Shown: positions 23,845 through 33,080 of the stretch, piece by piece
Numbering within the stretch: the stretch's first letter is position 1
How the letters are laid out: each line of letters starts with the position of its first letter
Assembly (NCBI GenBank): GCA_964626015.1
Contig: CAZVCC010000004.1
Span: 1 to 64,000, forward strand
Length of the DNA: 64,000 bases
Origin: CAIKZJ01 sp964626015
Lineage (GTDB): Bacteria; Bacteroidota; Ignavibacteria; Tepidaquicellales; Tepidaquicellaceae
Direction of reading: 5' to 3'
Translations under genes and position numbers: made by a program
The notes under the pieces: generated by a model
Told to the model about the DNA's origin: nothing
Seen by the model: only the letters and a program-made list of their open reading frames with translations
Database searches by the model: none

Positions 23845-26800
23845 ATGAAAAAGACAGTTTCTATTTCAGCATTTCTCGTATGCACTATCTTACTATTATC
23901 TTTTTACCCTGAATACGTACATTCTCAATGGGTTAAAGCCAACGGACCTTACGGCGGCAATATAAATTGTATTGTCTCATCCGGTTCTTACATTTTTGCT
24001 GGTACTATAGGTGGAGGGGTTTTTCTTTCAAGTAATAATGGAGTAAACTGGAGTGAAGTAAACAATGGTTTAACAGATTTGAATGTGGACGCACTTGCAA
24101 TATCAGGTTCAAACATCTTTGCCGGTACTAACAGTTCGGGAGTTTTTCTTACCACAAATAACGGTTTAAACTGGACTAATGTAAGCAGCGGTATTGTATT
24201 TCTTGATATTGATGAACTTTTAGTTTCCGGGTCTTTTATTTATGCCGGTACGTACGGCGGAGGGGTTTACAGGTCAAGTGACAACGGGACAACGTGGAAT
24301 GCTTACAATATAAACCTTGGCAGTAGTTTTATTACGGGACTTGCTTTTCTTGGTGTGAATCTGTTTGCAGGAACTTATGATATGGGTGTTTATCTTTCGT
24401 CAAATAATGGCTTCAGCTGGACAGCAGTAAACAGCGGATTAACTGACCCTAATATATTATCCCTTGCAGTATCAGGCACTAACCTATTTGCAGGAACACA
24501 ATCAGGTGTTTATATTTCAACGAACAATGGTTCAAGCTGGACTGCTGTAAACAGCGGTCTTACTTCCACTTACACCAGAGCTCTTGGAGTTTCAGGTTCT
24601 AACCTATACGCAGGAACACAAGGCGGTGTGTTTTTATCGAGTAACAACGGCAGTAACTGGACTGTTGTAAACAGCGGAATAACTAATCTTCAGATTTATT
24701 CATTAGGTGTATCGGGAACAAACGTATTAACCGGAACAGGCGGTAACGGAGTTTTTCTAACAACGAATAACGGTACAAACTGGTCAGAAGTTAACAACGG
24801 GATTACAAGTTTATCGGTTTATGCATTTGCGTATAATGAATCTAACTTATATGCGGGTACATTCGGCGGCGGTGCTTTCCTATCGACTAATTTCGGTTTA
24901 AACTGGAGCACGATTAATTCCGGATTGACAAATAAAGCTGTTACTTCATTTGCTTATTCGGGTTCGAATTTATTTGCGGGAACGTACGGCGGTGGAGTGT
25001 TTCTATCAACTAATAGCGGAATTAACTGGATAGAAGTAAATTCCGGACTTTCTTTAAGAACGGTGAATGCTCTTGCTGTATTGGGAACAAATATTTTTGC
25101 GGGTATAGGTAATAACGGAGGTGTTTTTAAATCTACAAATAATGGTTTAAACTGGTCAGCGGTAAATTCCGGTTTATCAAATAAATATCTTTCTGCACTT
25201 GCCGTTTCAGGTACAAATTTATTTGCGGGTACTACAAACAATGGCGGTATGTTTTTATCCACTAATTCCGGTTCAAGCTGGGCTGCTGTCAATTCAGGAT
25301 TATCCAATAAGAATGTTAAGGCAATTGCAGTAAACGGTTCAAACATATTTGCCGGTACACAGGGCGGCGGGGTGTTTGTGTCAACAAATAATGGTACAAA
25401 CTGGAGTGCTGTAAACAGCGGACTGACAAACCTTCAGGTTTTCTCACTTGCTGCTTCAAACACATATTTATTCGCAGGTACATACAACGGCGGAGTGTTT
25501 GTGTCAACAAATAACGGAGCTAACTGGTCACAGTTTAATGATGGTTTTACTACTATACCGTCAGTTTATTCATTATTACAGGTTAATGATTTTGTCTTCT
25601 CGGGAACGATGTTTAAATCCGTATGGTCATTTAATCTTGAAGCAGTTCCTGATACTACAACTCTTATAAGTCCTGTTCACAATTCTATAGAAGTTTCAAC
25701 AAGCCCTGTACTGACGTGGTTAAAAAACAATACATCTTCTTTGTATAATGTTGTAGCGGCAACTGACTCAAATTTCACAAATATAATATTAAACGATTCT
25801 ACATTGACAGACACTCTGAAATCACTGACAGGACTAACAGAAGATACCTATTATTACTGGAAAGTACGGGGAAAGAATTCAATGAGATGGGGTCCGTTTA
25901 GTACTTTCAATAAATTCAGAACCTACTCTGCATGGACTCAATTAACTAATGGTATGGGTGAATTTCAGAAAGTATATTCACTTACGAACAACGGCGATTA
26001 TATTTTTGCCGGAACTCTAAGCGATGGAATTTACCTGAGCACTAACTTTGGTACGGAATGGTTCAGTGCTGATAATGGAGTTACTACAAACAATATACGT
26101 TCAATGACAACTTTGAATGGTACTGTGTTCGCGGGTACTGTTGATGCAGGAGTTTTCAGGTCATCAAATAACGGAATAAACTGGAGTGCTGTGAATACAG
26201 GATTAACGGGAATAAACATAACGGCTTTGATGAGCTCAAATAACACTCTTTATGCAGGAACGTGGGGTTCTGGTGTTTTTATTTCTTCGGACTATGGAGC
26301 TAACTGGTCGGCAATAAACAGCGGTTTAACGAATTTGACGATTTACTCTCTTACAAAAAGTGGTAATAATATATTTGCTGGTACTTTCAACGGCGGTGTT
26401 TTCATTTCAACTGATAACGGGGGAAGCTGGACTCAGGTCAACAGCGGATTGACAAATCTTCAAATCTGGAGCATGACCTCTGATGGAAGCAATGTTTATG
26501 CAGGCTCGCTCGGAGGAGGAGTATTTCTTTCAACTAATAATGGACTTTCGTGGAATTCTGTAAACAACGGTCTTACGAATTTATACATTACATCGCTCAG
26601 GTATAACTCCGGCTTCTTATTTGCAGGAACAAATAACGGTCTTAATGTATCTACAAACAGCGGTACAGCGTGGTTATCAATGAATCAGGGGCTTGCAGAA
26701 AATACTTCGATTTATTCACAATTAATGTATAACAATTATATTTTCGCGGGCACGGGCGCTAAGTCAGTCTGGAGAAGGGATTTTGCTTTGGTTGAAATCA

Positions 26801-29800
26801 TCCCTCCTGTTCTTGTCAGTCCTGCTAATTACTCGACAGGTAATCAATTGGATTTAAGCTTAGTATGGACAAAACCTGCTTCATCAACCGGTTTTAACGT
26901 TGTAATTTCTACTGATTCTTTATTCAGCAGTATTGTAATTAACGATTCGCTTCTAACTGATTCTCTTAAATCTCTGACAGGGTTATCACCGTTAACAAAA
27001 TACTACTGGAAAGTCCGCACAAAGTATTCGGGCAGATGGAGTGCTTTCAGTTCTTATTATTCTTTCAAAACTTTAGGGTCGCCGACTCAGGTAAACCTGA
27101 TATATCCGGGAAATTATTCGACAGAACAGCATATAAATATAAATTTCCAATGGAGTAAAGCAATCGATCAGACTTTGAAGATTTCAAACCCTAACACATA
27201 CAAACAAAACGATAAACAATTTGTCCGAATATTGAAATCAGGAGATTTTCCATTGACGGTTTCAAATTATTGGTTTGAATACTCTCCCGATTCTTTATTT
27301 GTCAGCAGCGTTACAAGAGATTCGACGCTTTCTGATACAGTAAAAACAATCTCCGGATTAAATACAAACTCCAGATATTACTGGAGAGTAAAAGCAAAGA
27401 ACGAAACAGGCTGGGGTACATTCAGTTCGGCGTGGAGTTTCAGGACTACATATACAGCTGATAGTATTAATCCATCATACAATAAATTGAATGTTCCATT
27501 AACATCAGAAGTCAAAGCATATTTTCATCAAAATGTGAGCAGTGCTACAATTGATTCAAATTCGGTTACACTTTTTGGTTCTTTTACAGGTAAGAAGCGG
27601 GCAGCAATAAATTTCAATCCTGTAAACAATAGTGTACAGCTTATTCCATCAAGCAATTTTAAATACGGTGAGATAATAACAACCGTTCTTGATTCCGGGA
27701 TTAAGACAGCTTCAGGAAGTTCTATTCCACCGTTTGTATGGAATTTTACTACTTCTTCAAGTGTATCGGATTTCATTCTAAATCAGTCATCAACGTCTTC
27801 GACACAAGGAATATCATATCCTTACAGGATTGCAACCGGTGATTTTGATTGTGACGGGGACCTTGACATGGTTGTAATACACGACGGTTCAAATGGTTAT
27901 GTAAACTTGTTCAGGAATAACGGCTTTGGTAGTTTTTCTTCTTACAATACATTATTTCTGGGCGGCAATATATATGGAATGACAACAGGAGACGTTGATA
28001 ACGACGGAGATATTGACCTAATATACACTAACAACTACACAAAATCAGTAGGTATTTATACAAACGATGGGTCAGGATATTTTTATTCTTATTCATCTCT
28101 GTCACTTGGAACTAATCCATACGGTGTTGATGCAGGAGATATGGATGGAGACGGAGATTTAGACCTTGCTGTTGCACTTTTTGGTGGTAATTCAGTAGTC
28201 ATATTGAAAAACAATGGAACCGGAGTATATTCATTATTTAACACTTTAAGTGTCGGAGGTTCTCCTTATAAAATAAGGATAGGTGATTATGATAATAACG
28301 GAATTCTTGACGTTGCGGTTACAATATATTCAAGCACGGTTTCTGTTCTAAAAAATAACGGTTCAGGAGTTCTATCACTTTGGTCATCTGTTAGTGCCGG
28401 TAATGAAAGCGGTGAACTTGTCCCTGCAGATTTTGACGGTGATTCAGATATAGACCTTGCAGTAACGAATAATCCCGGAGGAACTTTAAAAGTACTAAAT
28501 AATAACGGTTCCGGAGTTTTCACTGTAACATCCACATTATCAATAAGTCATCCGGTTGGTATAGGGATAAGCGATCTTGACGGAGACGGAGATATTGATT
28601 TATCTGTATGTAATTCCTGGAGCAATATAGTTTCAACATATAGAAATAACGGAACAGGAACTTTTTCTTTTGTTTCAAACGTAACTACAGGAACATATCC
28701 ATACGCAATTACTTCTGGCGATTTCGATAACAATGGAACAATGGACCTTGCTGTTGCCAATAATAACAGTTCAAATAAATATATCAGCCTTATTTCAAAT
28801 CTAACGCCGCCACAATTTATATCTCCATCGAATAATTCAACCGGAAATAATCTTTCGACAAATTTTAACTGGAAAGTTTCTTTGGGGGCGTCGAATTACA
28901 GGTTTCAGTTATCAACGGATTCATTGTTCGGAAGTTATGTTATTAATGATTCAACTCTGATTGGTACAGACGTGGCAAAGAGTGTATCAGACTTAAGCCC
29001 GCTTACATGGTATTACTGGCGTATGAATTCAAAATCGGCAAACGGAACCACTTCTTGGAGCAGTACATGGAAGTTTAAGACTTTGGGGTCACCATTACAT
29101 GTGAACCTTGTATCTCCTCAAAACAATACTTTAAACCAACCGGTCAATCTGATATTTAAATGGAATAAGACAACAGACCAGACCTTAATGAAAAACAAAA
29201 ATGATGAAACTGCTAAAATTGATAAAGCATCAAAAAATGCTAAAACAGATGGTTTCTCGGAAGCAGTTTCAAACTACTGGTTTGAGCTTGCATCCGATTC
29301 ACTATTCTCTAATATTCTGATTACTGACAGTACACTGACTGATACTGTTAAAACAGTTTCTGGATTATCTAATAATGCTGTTTACTTCTGGAGAGTAAAA
29401 GCCAAAAATGATGTTGGGTGGAACGACTTTTCAGGTTTTAATAAATTTACGACGATTAAACAACCGGATATCTCGCAGTTTGCAATTCCTCCGTCAGGAC
29501 AGGACACAACGAGTTTTGGAAATACATTCATGTTGTTCTTTGCAAATGTAACACTTCCCAGGTATATATTAGTATCATATTTTACTGTTTCTCCCGTCAG
29601 TGGCTTATTGCCCGATGGTATAAATTCAATAAGCAGCTATTTCTGGAGCATTTCCGATTCGGGAGTACAATTTACAGACGGATATCTCAGAATACCACTT
29701 TCCTTTCTTGGCGGTGTAAATGATCCTACAAAATTAAGATGGCTTAAGAGAAGTTTTTCCGGCGATAACTGGATAGATATCGGAGGTATAATTCAGGATG

Positions 29801-30540
29801 GTTATCTGGTAAGCACCGTTCCGTTTAATTCATTCAGTGAATTTGCAATAGGTTCTCAGGATGTTCAGCCTCTGACAAGCACTAATATACAAATAACAGT
29901 TATTCCGGAAGGTTTTTATGACACACCAAATAATCGCTTAAACAGCCGGGATACTGTAATAGTCTATTTAAGGGAGGTAAATACTCCTTTTACAGTTATC
30001 GATTCATCTGTCTCAATAATTGATTCATTGAATTTTACAGCATTCTTCGAATTTAAAAATGCACCAACAGGTTCTTACTTCATTGTTATCAAGCACAGAA
30101 ATTCACTGGAAACATGGAGTAAATCTGGCGGAATATTATTTACAAAATATTCATCAATGAATTATAACTTCACAAGTGCAAGTACTCAGGCATACGGTGA
30201 TAACCTTATACTTAAGAACGGTTTATGGTGTCTTTACAGCGGGGACGTTAATAATGACGGCATCATAGATGCCCTTGACAGGATGGCTGCATGGAACGAC
30301 AGGAACAAGAGCGGGTATTATTCAACAGATTTAAACGGAGACGGTGTTGTCGATGCACTCGACAGATCGATATGCTGGAACTACAGAAATAAAGGAGTGC
30401 AGAAACCTTTATTCCTTGATAATTTTGGTATTGGGAAAGAAAATGAGAAACAAAATACAAAAAACGGAAAAGAAGTCCTTAAACGATATGAAATAAAACT
30501 TGACGGAACAAGTACAAAGAAAAAGGCGAATAATTACTAA
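23845..30540 (+). CDS. Giant secreted multi-propeller protein with dockerin domain
   Basis: About 2,231 residues from the ATG at 23845, which gives a signal peptide (an upstream in-frame TTG does not). Order by residue: 14 repeats of the type SGxNLFAGTxGGGVFLSTNNGxNW (about 32-598), an Fn3-like domain (602-693), 7 more such repeats (695-978), two Fn3-like domains (985-1205), a Big_5-like Ig domain (1208-1308), 7 FG-GAP/VCBS units with GDxDxDGDxD calcium motifs (1327-1652), two Fn3-like domains (to 1870), a beta-rich region, and a dockerin with two GDVNNDGIIDALD-type loops (about 2131-2186). No T9SS CTD ends the chain. Likely extracellular, calcium-dependent binding; no enzyme motif seen. Confidence 0.8.
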   Translation: MKKTVSISAFLVCTILLLSFYPEYVHSQWVKANGPYGGNINCIVSSGSYIFAGTIGGGVFLSSNNGVNWSEVNNGLTDLNVDALAISGSNIFAGTNSSGVFLTTNNGLNWTNVSSGIVFLDIDELLVSGSFIYAGTYGGGVYRSSDNGTTWNAYNINLGSSFITGLAFLGVNLFAGTYDMGVYLSSNNGFSWTAVNSGLTDPNILSLAVSGTNLFAGTQSGVYISTNNGSSWTAVNSGLTSTYTRALGVSGSNLYAGTQGGVFLSSNNGSNWTVVNSGITNLQIYSLGVSGTNVLTGTGGNGVFLTTNNGTNWSEVNNGITSLSVYAFAYNESNLYAGTFGGGAFLSTNFGLNWSTINSGLTNKAVTSFAYSGSNLFAGTYGGGVFLSTNSGINWIEVNSGLSLRTVNALAVLGTNIFAGIGNNGGVFKSTNNGLNWSAVNSGLSNKYLSALAVSGTNLFAGTTNNGGMFLSTNSGSSWAAVNSGLSNKNVKAIAVNGSNIFAGTQGGGVFVSTNNGTNWSAVNSGLTNLQVFSLAASNTYLFAGTYNGGVFVSTNNGANWSQFNDGFTTIPSVYSLLQVNDFVFSGTMFKSVWSFNLEAVPDTTTLISPVHNSIEVSTSPVLTWLKNNTSSLYNVVAATDSNFTNIILNDSTLTDTLKSLTGLTEDTYYYWKVRGKNSMRWGPFSTFNKFRTYSAWTQLTNGMGEFQKVYSLTNNGDYIFAGTLSDGIYLSTNFGTEWFSADNGVTTNNIRSMTTLNGTVFAGTVDAGVFRSSNNGINWSAVNTGLTGINITALMSSNNTLYAGTWGSGVFISSDYGANWSAINSGLTNLTIYSLTKSGNNIFAGTFNGGVFISTDNGGSWTQVNSGLTNLQIWSMTSDGSNVYAGSLGGGVFLSTNNGLSWNSVNNGLTNLYITSLRYNSGFLFAGTNNGLNVSTNSGTAWLSMNQGLAENTSIYSQLMYNNYIFAGTGAKSVWRRDFALVEIIPPVLVSPANYSTGNQLDLSLVWTKPASSTGFNVVISTDSLFSSIVINDSLLTDSLKSLTGLSPLTKYYWKVRTKYSGRWSAFSSYYSFKTLGSPTQVNLIYPGNYSTEQHININFQWSKAIDQTLKISNPNTYKQNDKQFVRILKSGDFPLTVSNYWFEYSPDSLFVSSVTRDSTLSDTVKTISGLNTNSRYYWRVKAKNETGWGTFSSAWSFRTTYTADSINPSYNKLNVPLTSEVKAYFHQNVSSATIDSNSVTLFGSFTGKKRAAINFNPVNNSVQLIPSSNFKYGEIITTVLDSGIKTASGSSIPPFVWNFTTSSSVSDFILNQSSTSSTQGISYPYRIATGDFDCDGDLDMVVIHDGSNGYVNLFRNNGFGSFSSYNTLFLGGNIYGMTTGDVDNDGDIDLIYTNNYTKSVGIYTNDGSGYFYSYSSLSLGTNPYGVDAGDMDGDGDLDLAVALFGGNSVVILKNNGTGVYSLFNTLSVGGSPYKIRIGDYDNNGILDVAVTIYSSTVSVLKNNGSGVLSLWSSVSAGNESGELVPADFDGDSDIDLAVTNNPGGTLKVLNNNGSGVFTVTSTLSISHPVGIGISDLDGDGDIDLSVCNSWSNIVSTYRNNGTGTFSFVSNVTTGTYPYAITSGDFDNNGTMDLAVANNNSSNKYISLISNLTPPQFISPSNNSTGNNLSTNFNWKVSLGASNYRFQLSTDSLFGSYVINDSTLIGTDVAKSVSDLSPLTWYYWRMNSKSANGTTSWSSTWKFKTLGSPLHVNLVSPQNNTLNQPVNLIFKWNKTTDQTLMKNKNDETAKIDKASKNAKTDGFSEAVSNYWFELASDSLFSNILITDSTLTDTVKTVSGLSNNAVYFWRVKAKNDVGWNDFSGFNKFTTIKQPDISQFAIPPSGQDTTSFGNTFMLFFANVTLPRYILVSYFTVSPVSGLLPDGINSISSYFWSISDSGVQFTDGYLRIPLSFLGGVNDPTKLRWLKRSFSGDNWIDIGGIIQDGYLVSTVPFNSFSEFAIGSQDVQPLTSTNIQITVIPEGFYDTPNNRLNSRDTVIVYLREVNTPFTVIDSSVSIIDSLNFTAFFEFKNAPTGSYFIVIKHRNSLETWSKSGGILFTKYSSMNYNFTSASTQAYGDNLILKNGLWCLYSGDVNNDGIIDALDRMAAWNDRNKSGYYSTDLNGDGVVDALDRSICWNYRNKGVQKPLFLDNFGIGKENEKQNTKNGKEVLKRYEIKLDGTSTKKKANNY

Positions 30541-30591
30541 ATTGTAAAAGCAGACATTAAATAAATTAATAAATCATAATATAAAAATAAT

Positions 30592-31773
30592 ATGAAAACA
30601 TTTAAATTAGTTCAGCTGGCACTCGTAATAATCATATTACTAAGTGCAAATTTGTATTCACAGGTGTTGTTTAAAGCAACGATTACAAATCAACAGGCAG
30701 TGCTTGCAGATCCGACATACGGAAACTGTGTTTATTTTGACCTGTATTTGCAGCAAGATGGAGGACCGGGACCCTTATATCTTGCAAATGCGGATTTCAA
30801 GTTTACTTTTAATGTTGCAAACTTTTCGGGTTCAACAATAGAGTACATAGACGCCTCGAACGAATTGTGGAATTCAAACGGAACAGAAACATCATCATAT
30901 AATGAAAATATTGCACCTACATTTCTCGCAGCGAATCAACTGGTAATTAATGTACAACCGCCGACATTTACAACTCAGACGCAATTCAACTCAAGAATAG
31001 CAAAGATAGATGCAACACCAAGCAAGCATAAACTTGGACAATTTGTTGTGTATACAGTTTCAAATACAAGCGGATACTTTGGGCTTACATGGCTCACAGG
31101 TGTAGGCGGAACTGTAGTAACATCATTTGAACCGGCAACTCCCTGGGTTTCAAGTCAGGCAACAGGAACACTTGAGGTAATAACGGATACACCTCTCCCT
31201 GTTCAGCTTGCATCATTTATCGGAAATGTAGAGAATAAAAGGAATGTTACTTTAAACTGGAAAACCGAATTTGAAAACAACAATTCCGGATTTGAAATCG
31301 AAAGAAAGCTTATTGATGGAACGTGGTCTAAAATTGGTTTCATTTCAGGAAATGGCACAACAAATACACCCGTATCATACAAATTCAGCGATTTAAAGCT
31401 AAATACCGGAAAGTACAACTATCGCCTGAAACAAATTGACAATAACGGCAACTATGAATATTTCAACCTTAACGCTGAAATAGAAGTCGGAATCCCAGAT
31501 AAATTCAATCTCAGCCAGAACTACCCGAACCCGTTCAATCCGACCACAAAGATAGACTTCGACCTGCCGCTTGACAGCAGGGTCAGTATTATACTGTACG
31601 ATATCTCAGGCAGGGAAGTGAAAACGCTGGTAAACGACCAGAGAACTGCAGGATATTATACAATCCAGTTCAACTCCGCAGGACTATCAAGCGGAACATA
31701 CTTCTACAGGATTATGACTAAGTCTTCGGGTGCTGATTTTATTATGGCAAAAAAGATGGTGCTTCTAAAATAA
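30592..31773 (+). CDS. Secreted protein with cohesin-like domain and T9SS sorting domain
   Basis: A 393-residue protein: signal peptide (ending NLYSQ), a ~170-residue N-terminal beta-sandwich (VYFDLYLQQDG, LYLANADFKFTFN) that looks somewhat like a cohesin-type fold, a linker domain of the kind FxxxVxxxxVxLxWKTxxExNNxGFEIER, and a T9SS type A CTD (NYPNPFNPTTKIDFDL, ISGREVKTLV, LSSGTYFYRI, KKMVLLK). It starts 51 bp after the giant dockerin gene, with no terminator between. The dockerin protein lacks a CTD and this protein has one, so a docking partnership is possible. The cohesin resemblance is only by eye and uncertain. Confidence 0.72.
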   Translation: MKTFKLVQLALVIIILLSANLYSQVLFKATITNQQAVLADPTYGNCVYFDLYLQQDGGPGPLYLANADFKFTFNVANFSGSTIEYIDASNELWNSNGTETSSYNENIAPTFLAANQLVINVQPPTFTTQTQFNSRIAKIDATPSKHKLGQFVVYTVSNTSGYFGLTWLTGVGGTVVTSFEPATPWVSSQATGTLEVITDTPLPVQLASFIGNVENKRNVTLNWKTEFENNNSGFEIERKLIDGTWSKIGFISGNGTTNTPVSYKFSDLKLNTGKYNYRLKQIDNNGNYEYFNLNAEIEVGIPDKFNLSQNYPNPFNPTTKIDFDLPLDSRVSIILYDISGREVKTLVNDQRTAGYYTIQFNSAGLSSGTYFYRIMTKSSGADFIMAKKMVLLK

Positions 31774-31782
31774 CGACGTTTG

Positions 31783-31820
31783 TCCTATCAAATTTGTTAA
31801 AATAACAAAGGAGATAGGAA
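31783..31820 (+). other. Nested hairpin covering a ribosome-binding site and micro-ORF
   Basis: TCCTATC pairs with GATAGGA; inside it TTGTTA pairs with TAACAA. AAAGGAG lies within the outer stem's loop, just before an ATG (31822) with only eight codons to a TAG. It might be a control hairpin or just 3'-end structure of the upstream gene. The gene-free stretch 31774-32479 holds this, a group II intron-like remnant, a terminator and a sigma54-like site. Confidence 0.3.
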
Positions 31821-31879
31821 ATGAAGGAAAGAGAAATAAAAGTCTAGTAAGAAATTAGACAAAAACATTTGAGTGAGAT

Positions 31880-31969
31880 TTCATTTACGAGTTAATAAAC
31901 TTGACGTACGGTTTGGCGAGGGTTTACGGAAAACAGACTTAATTGCACTGCTTCCGTGTCCTACTCTAC
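31880..31969 (+). mobile_element. Possible 3' remnant of a group II intron
   Basis: GACGTACGGTTTGGCGAGGG (31903-31922) resembles the 3' strand of domain V and the linker that follow reverse-transcriptase genes in bacterial group II introns. Next, ACGGAAAACAG pairs with CTGCTTCCGT as a domain VI-like hairpin, and CCTACTCTAC resembles a common 3' end. The 5' strand of domain V (AGCCGTA) is not found and there is no reverse transcriptase, so if correct this is a degraded end only. Confidence 0.4.
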
Positions 31970-31994
31970 AAATATATATGAAGATACTGTTCTT

Positions 31995-32027
31995 AAAGGG
32001 GTTGTTAGAAATAACACCCCTTTTTTA
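31995..32027 (+). terminator. Rho-independent terminator
   Basis: AAAGGGGTTGTTA and TAACACCCCTTTTTT form a strong hairpin (one bulged base) with a T run. It may end the transcript of the T9SS gene at 30592 or of the intron-like remnant. Confidence 0.85.
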
Positions 32028-32269
32028 TTGTATATTTTTCATTTCTTATAGAAAAAATTATATGTTTTAATTTTGTATATCAATGTATCAAAATAAATAT
32101 GCTTGGTTTTGCTTTAATGCTTTTTGGGAACCTGAAATTTATATATCCGGGAATACAATAAAAAAGCATTATATTTCTCACTTTGAGACAGTATTTCGCA
32201 AAATGATACTTTATACCTCCTGAAATGTTATAATAAACCTCTTATTTTGATTTAAAAACAACTTTATTC

Positions 32270-32286
32270 TTGGCATACAATTTGTA
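32270..32286 (+). promoter_or_regulatory. Sigma54-like promoter (weak)
   Basis: TTGGCATACAATTTGTA: GG and GT spaced by 10 nt as in -24/-12 promoters, with GT instead of GC at -12. It lies about 195 bp before the receiver-domain gene. It is very like the site at 23604. Confidence 0.3.
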
Positions 32287-32479
32287 CCTTAAAAATTAAA
32301 TATTAGTGTTTTATTTGAAATACTTTAACATAAAACAGTGAAAACACGAGATTTTACAAATACAGCGAGTATGACAAGATTCGATTTAAGTTTTGTCATA
32401 ATTATTTCGACGATTATCGTCACTTTAATTTTTGGCTTCATTTTCAAATAAAATATTGAAAATGCCGTTTCAGATGCAA

Positions 32480-32863
32480 ATGGAGAACAATAAAATATTA
32501 CTGATAGATGATGATGATTCAACACTTGAGTCACTATCAACCTATCTTGAAGAGCTCGGTTACAACGTATTAAAAGCAAGAAACGGGATAACAGGTCTTG
32601 AGATTGTTAAAAATTTACATCCTGACTTGATAATCTCAGACATTAGAATGCCGGGATTAAACGGTGTGGAATTTGCTTTCATAATAAAAGGATTAAAATT
32701 CAATACACCGCTGATATTGATTTCTTCGTATGATTATAAAGATAATAAGTTTATTGATAAATGCTCTTATGGATATCTTCAGAAACCGATTGATATACAC
32801 ATTTTAAACAGAATGATATCGGATGTATTACCGAAGTGTGTGATGAATGCATCTCAAACATAG
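32480..32863 (+). CDS. Single-domain response regulator (CheY/Spo0F-like)
   Basis: About 127 residues from the ATG at 32480; two ATGs and a TTG further up are in frame but add only an unstructured head. It is just a receiver domain: the acidic pocket is IDDDD (residues 9-13), the phospho-acceptor is Asp54 in ISDIRMPG, Ser82 sits in LILISS, and Lys102 in YLQKPI completes the site. There is no output domain, so it must act through a partner, such as a histidine kinase relay or a motor or secretion component. No kinase gene is next to it. It is monocistronic by position, with a large stem-loop downstream. Confidence 0.85.
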   Translation: MENNKILLIDDDDSTLESLSTYLEELGYNVLKARNGITGLEIVKNLHPDLIISDIRMPGLNGVEFAFIIKGLKFNTPLILISSYDYKDNKFIDKCSYGYLQKPIDIHILNRMISDVLPKCVMNASQT

Positions 32864-32889
32864 TTTATAAATTGTTTTTCTCCCTAATA

Positions 32890-32954
32890 ATAATAGGCAA
32901 AGTTCGTTTCAATTAAGCCCCCTATTCCCCTTAATTGTCAGCTTTGCCTATTTT
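32890..32954 (+). terminator. Large two-tier stem-loop, possible terminator
   Basis: AATAGGCAAAG pairs with CTTTGCCTATT (11 bp). Inside, CAATTAAG pairs with CTTAATTG (8 bp) around a pyrimidine-rich loop. TTTTAAAA follows the outer stem, so it may end the receiver-gene transcript. The two-tier form is more elaborate than the plain terminators elsewhere here and could be a structured RNA element. Confidence 0.5.
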
Positions 32955-33080
32955 AAAACCTAATGAAGGTGAAGTACGAGTAACCCTCGAGAAAGTAAAA
33001 TTAATCCCTCAAACCACTCCTGCCTTCCTTTTTTAATTAATTAGACTTTTTTAAACCGCTTGATTTTCATAATTTGTTAT

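Noticed and set aside
24954..25346. A 130-codon antisense frame within the giant gene
   Set aside because: It mirrors the blade repeats on the other strand and has no independent features.
31873..32070. A 65-codon frame after the T9SS gene
   Set aside because: It crosses the intron-like remnant and a strong terminator; not coding.
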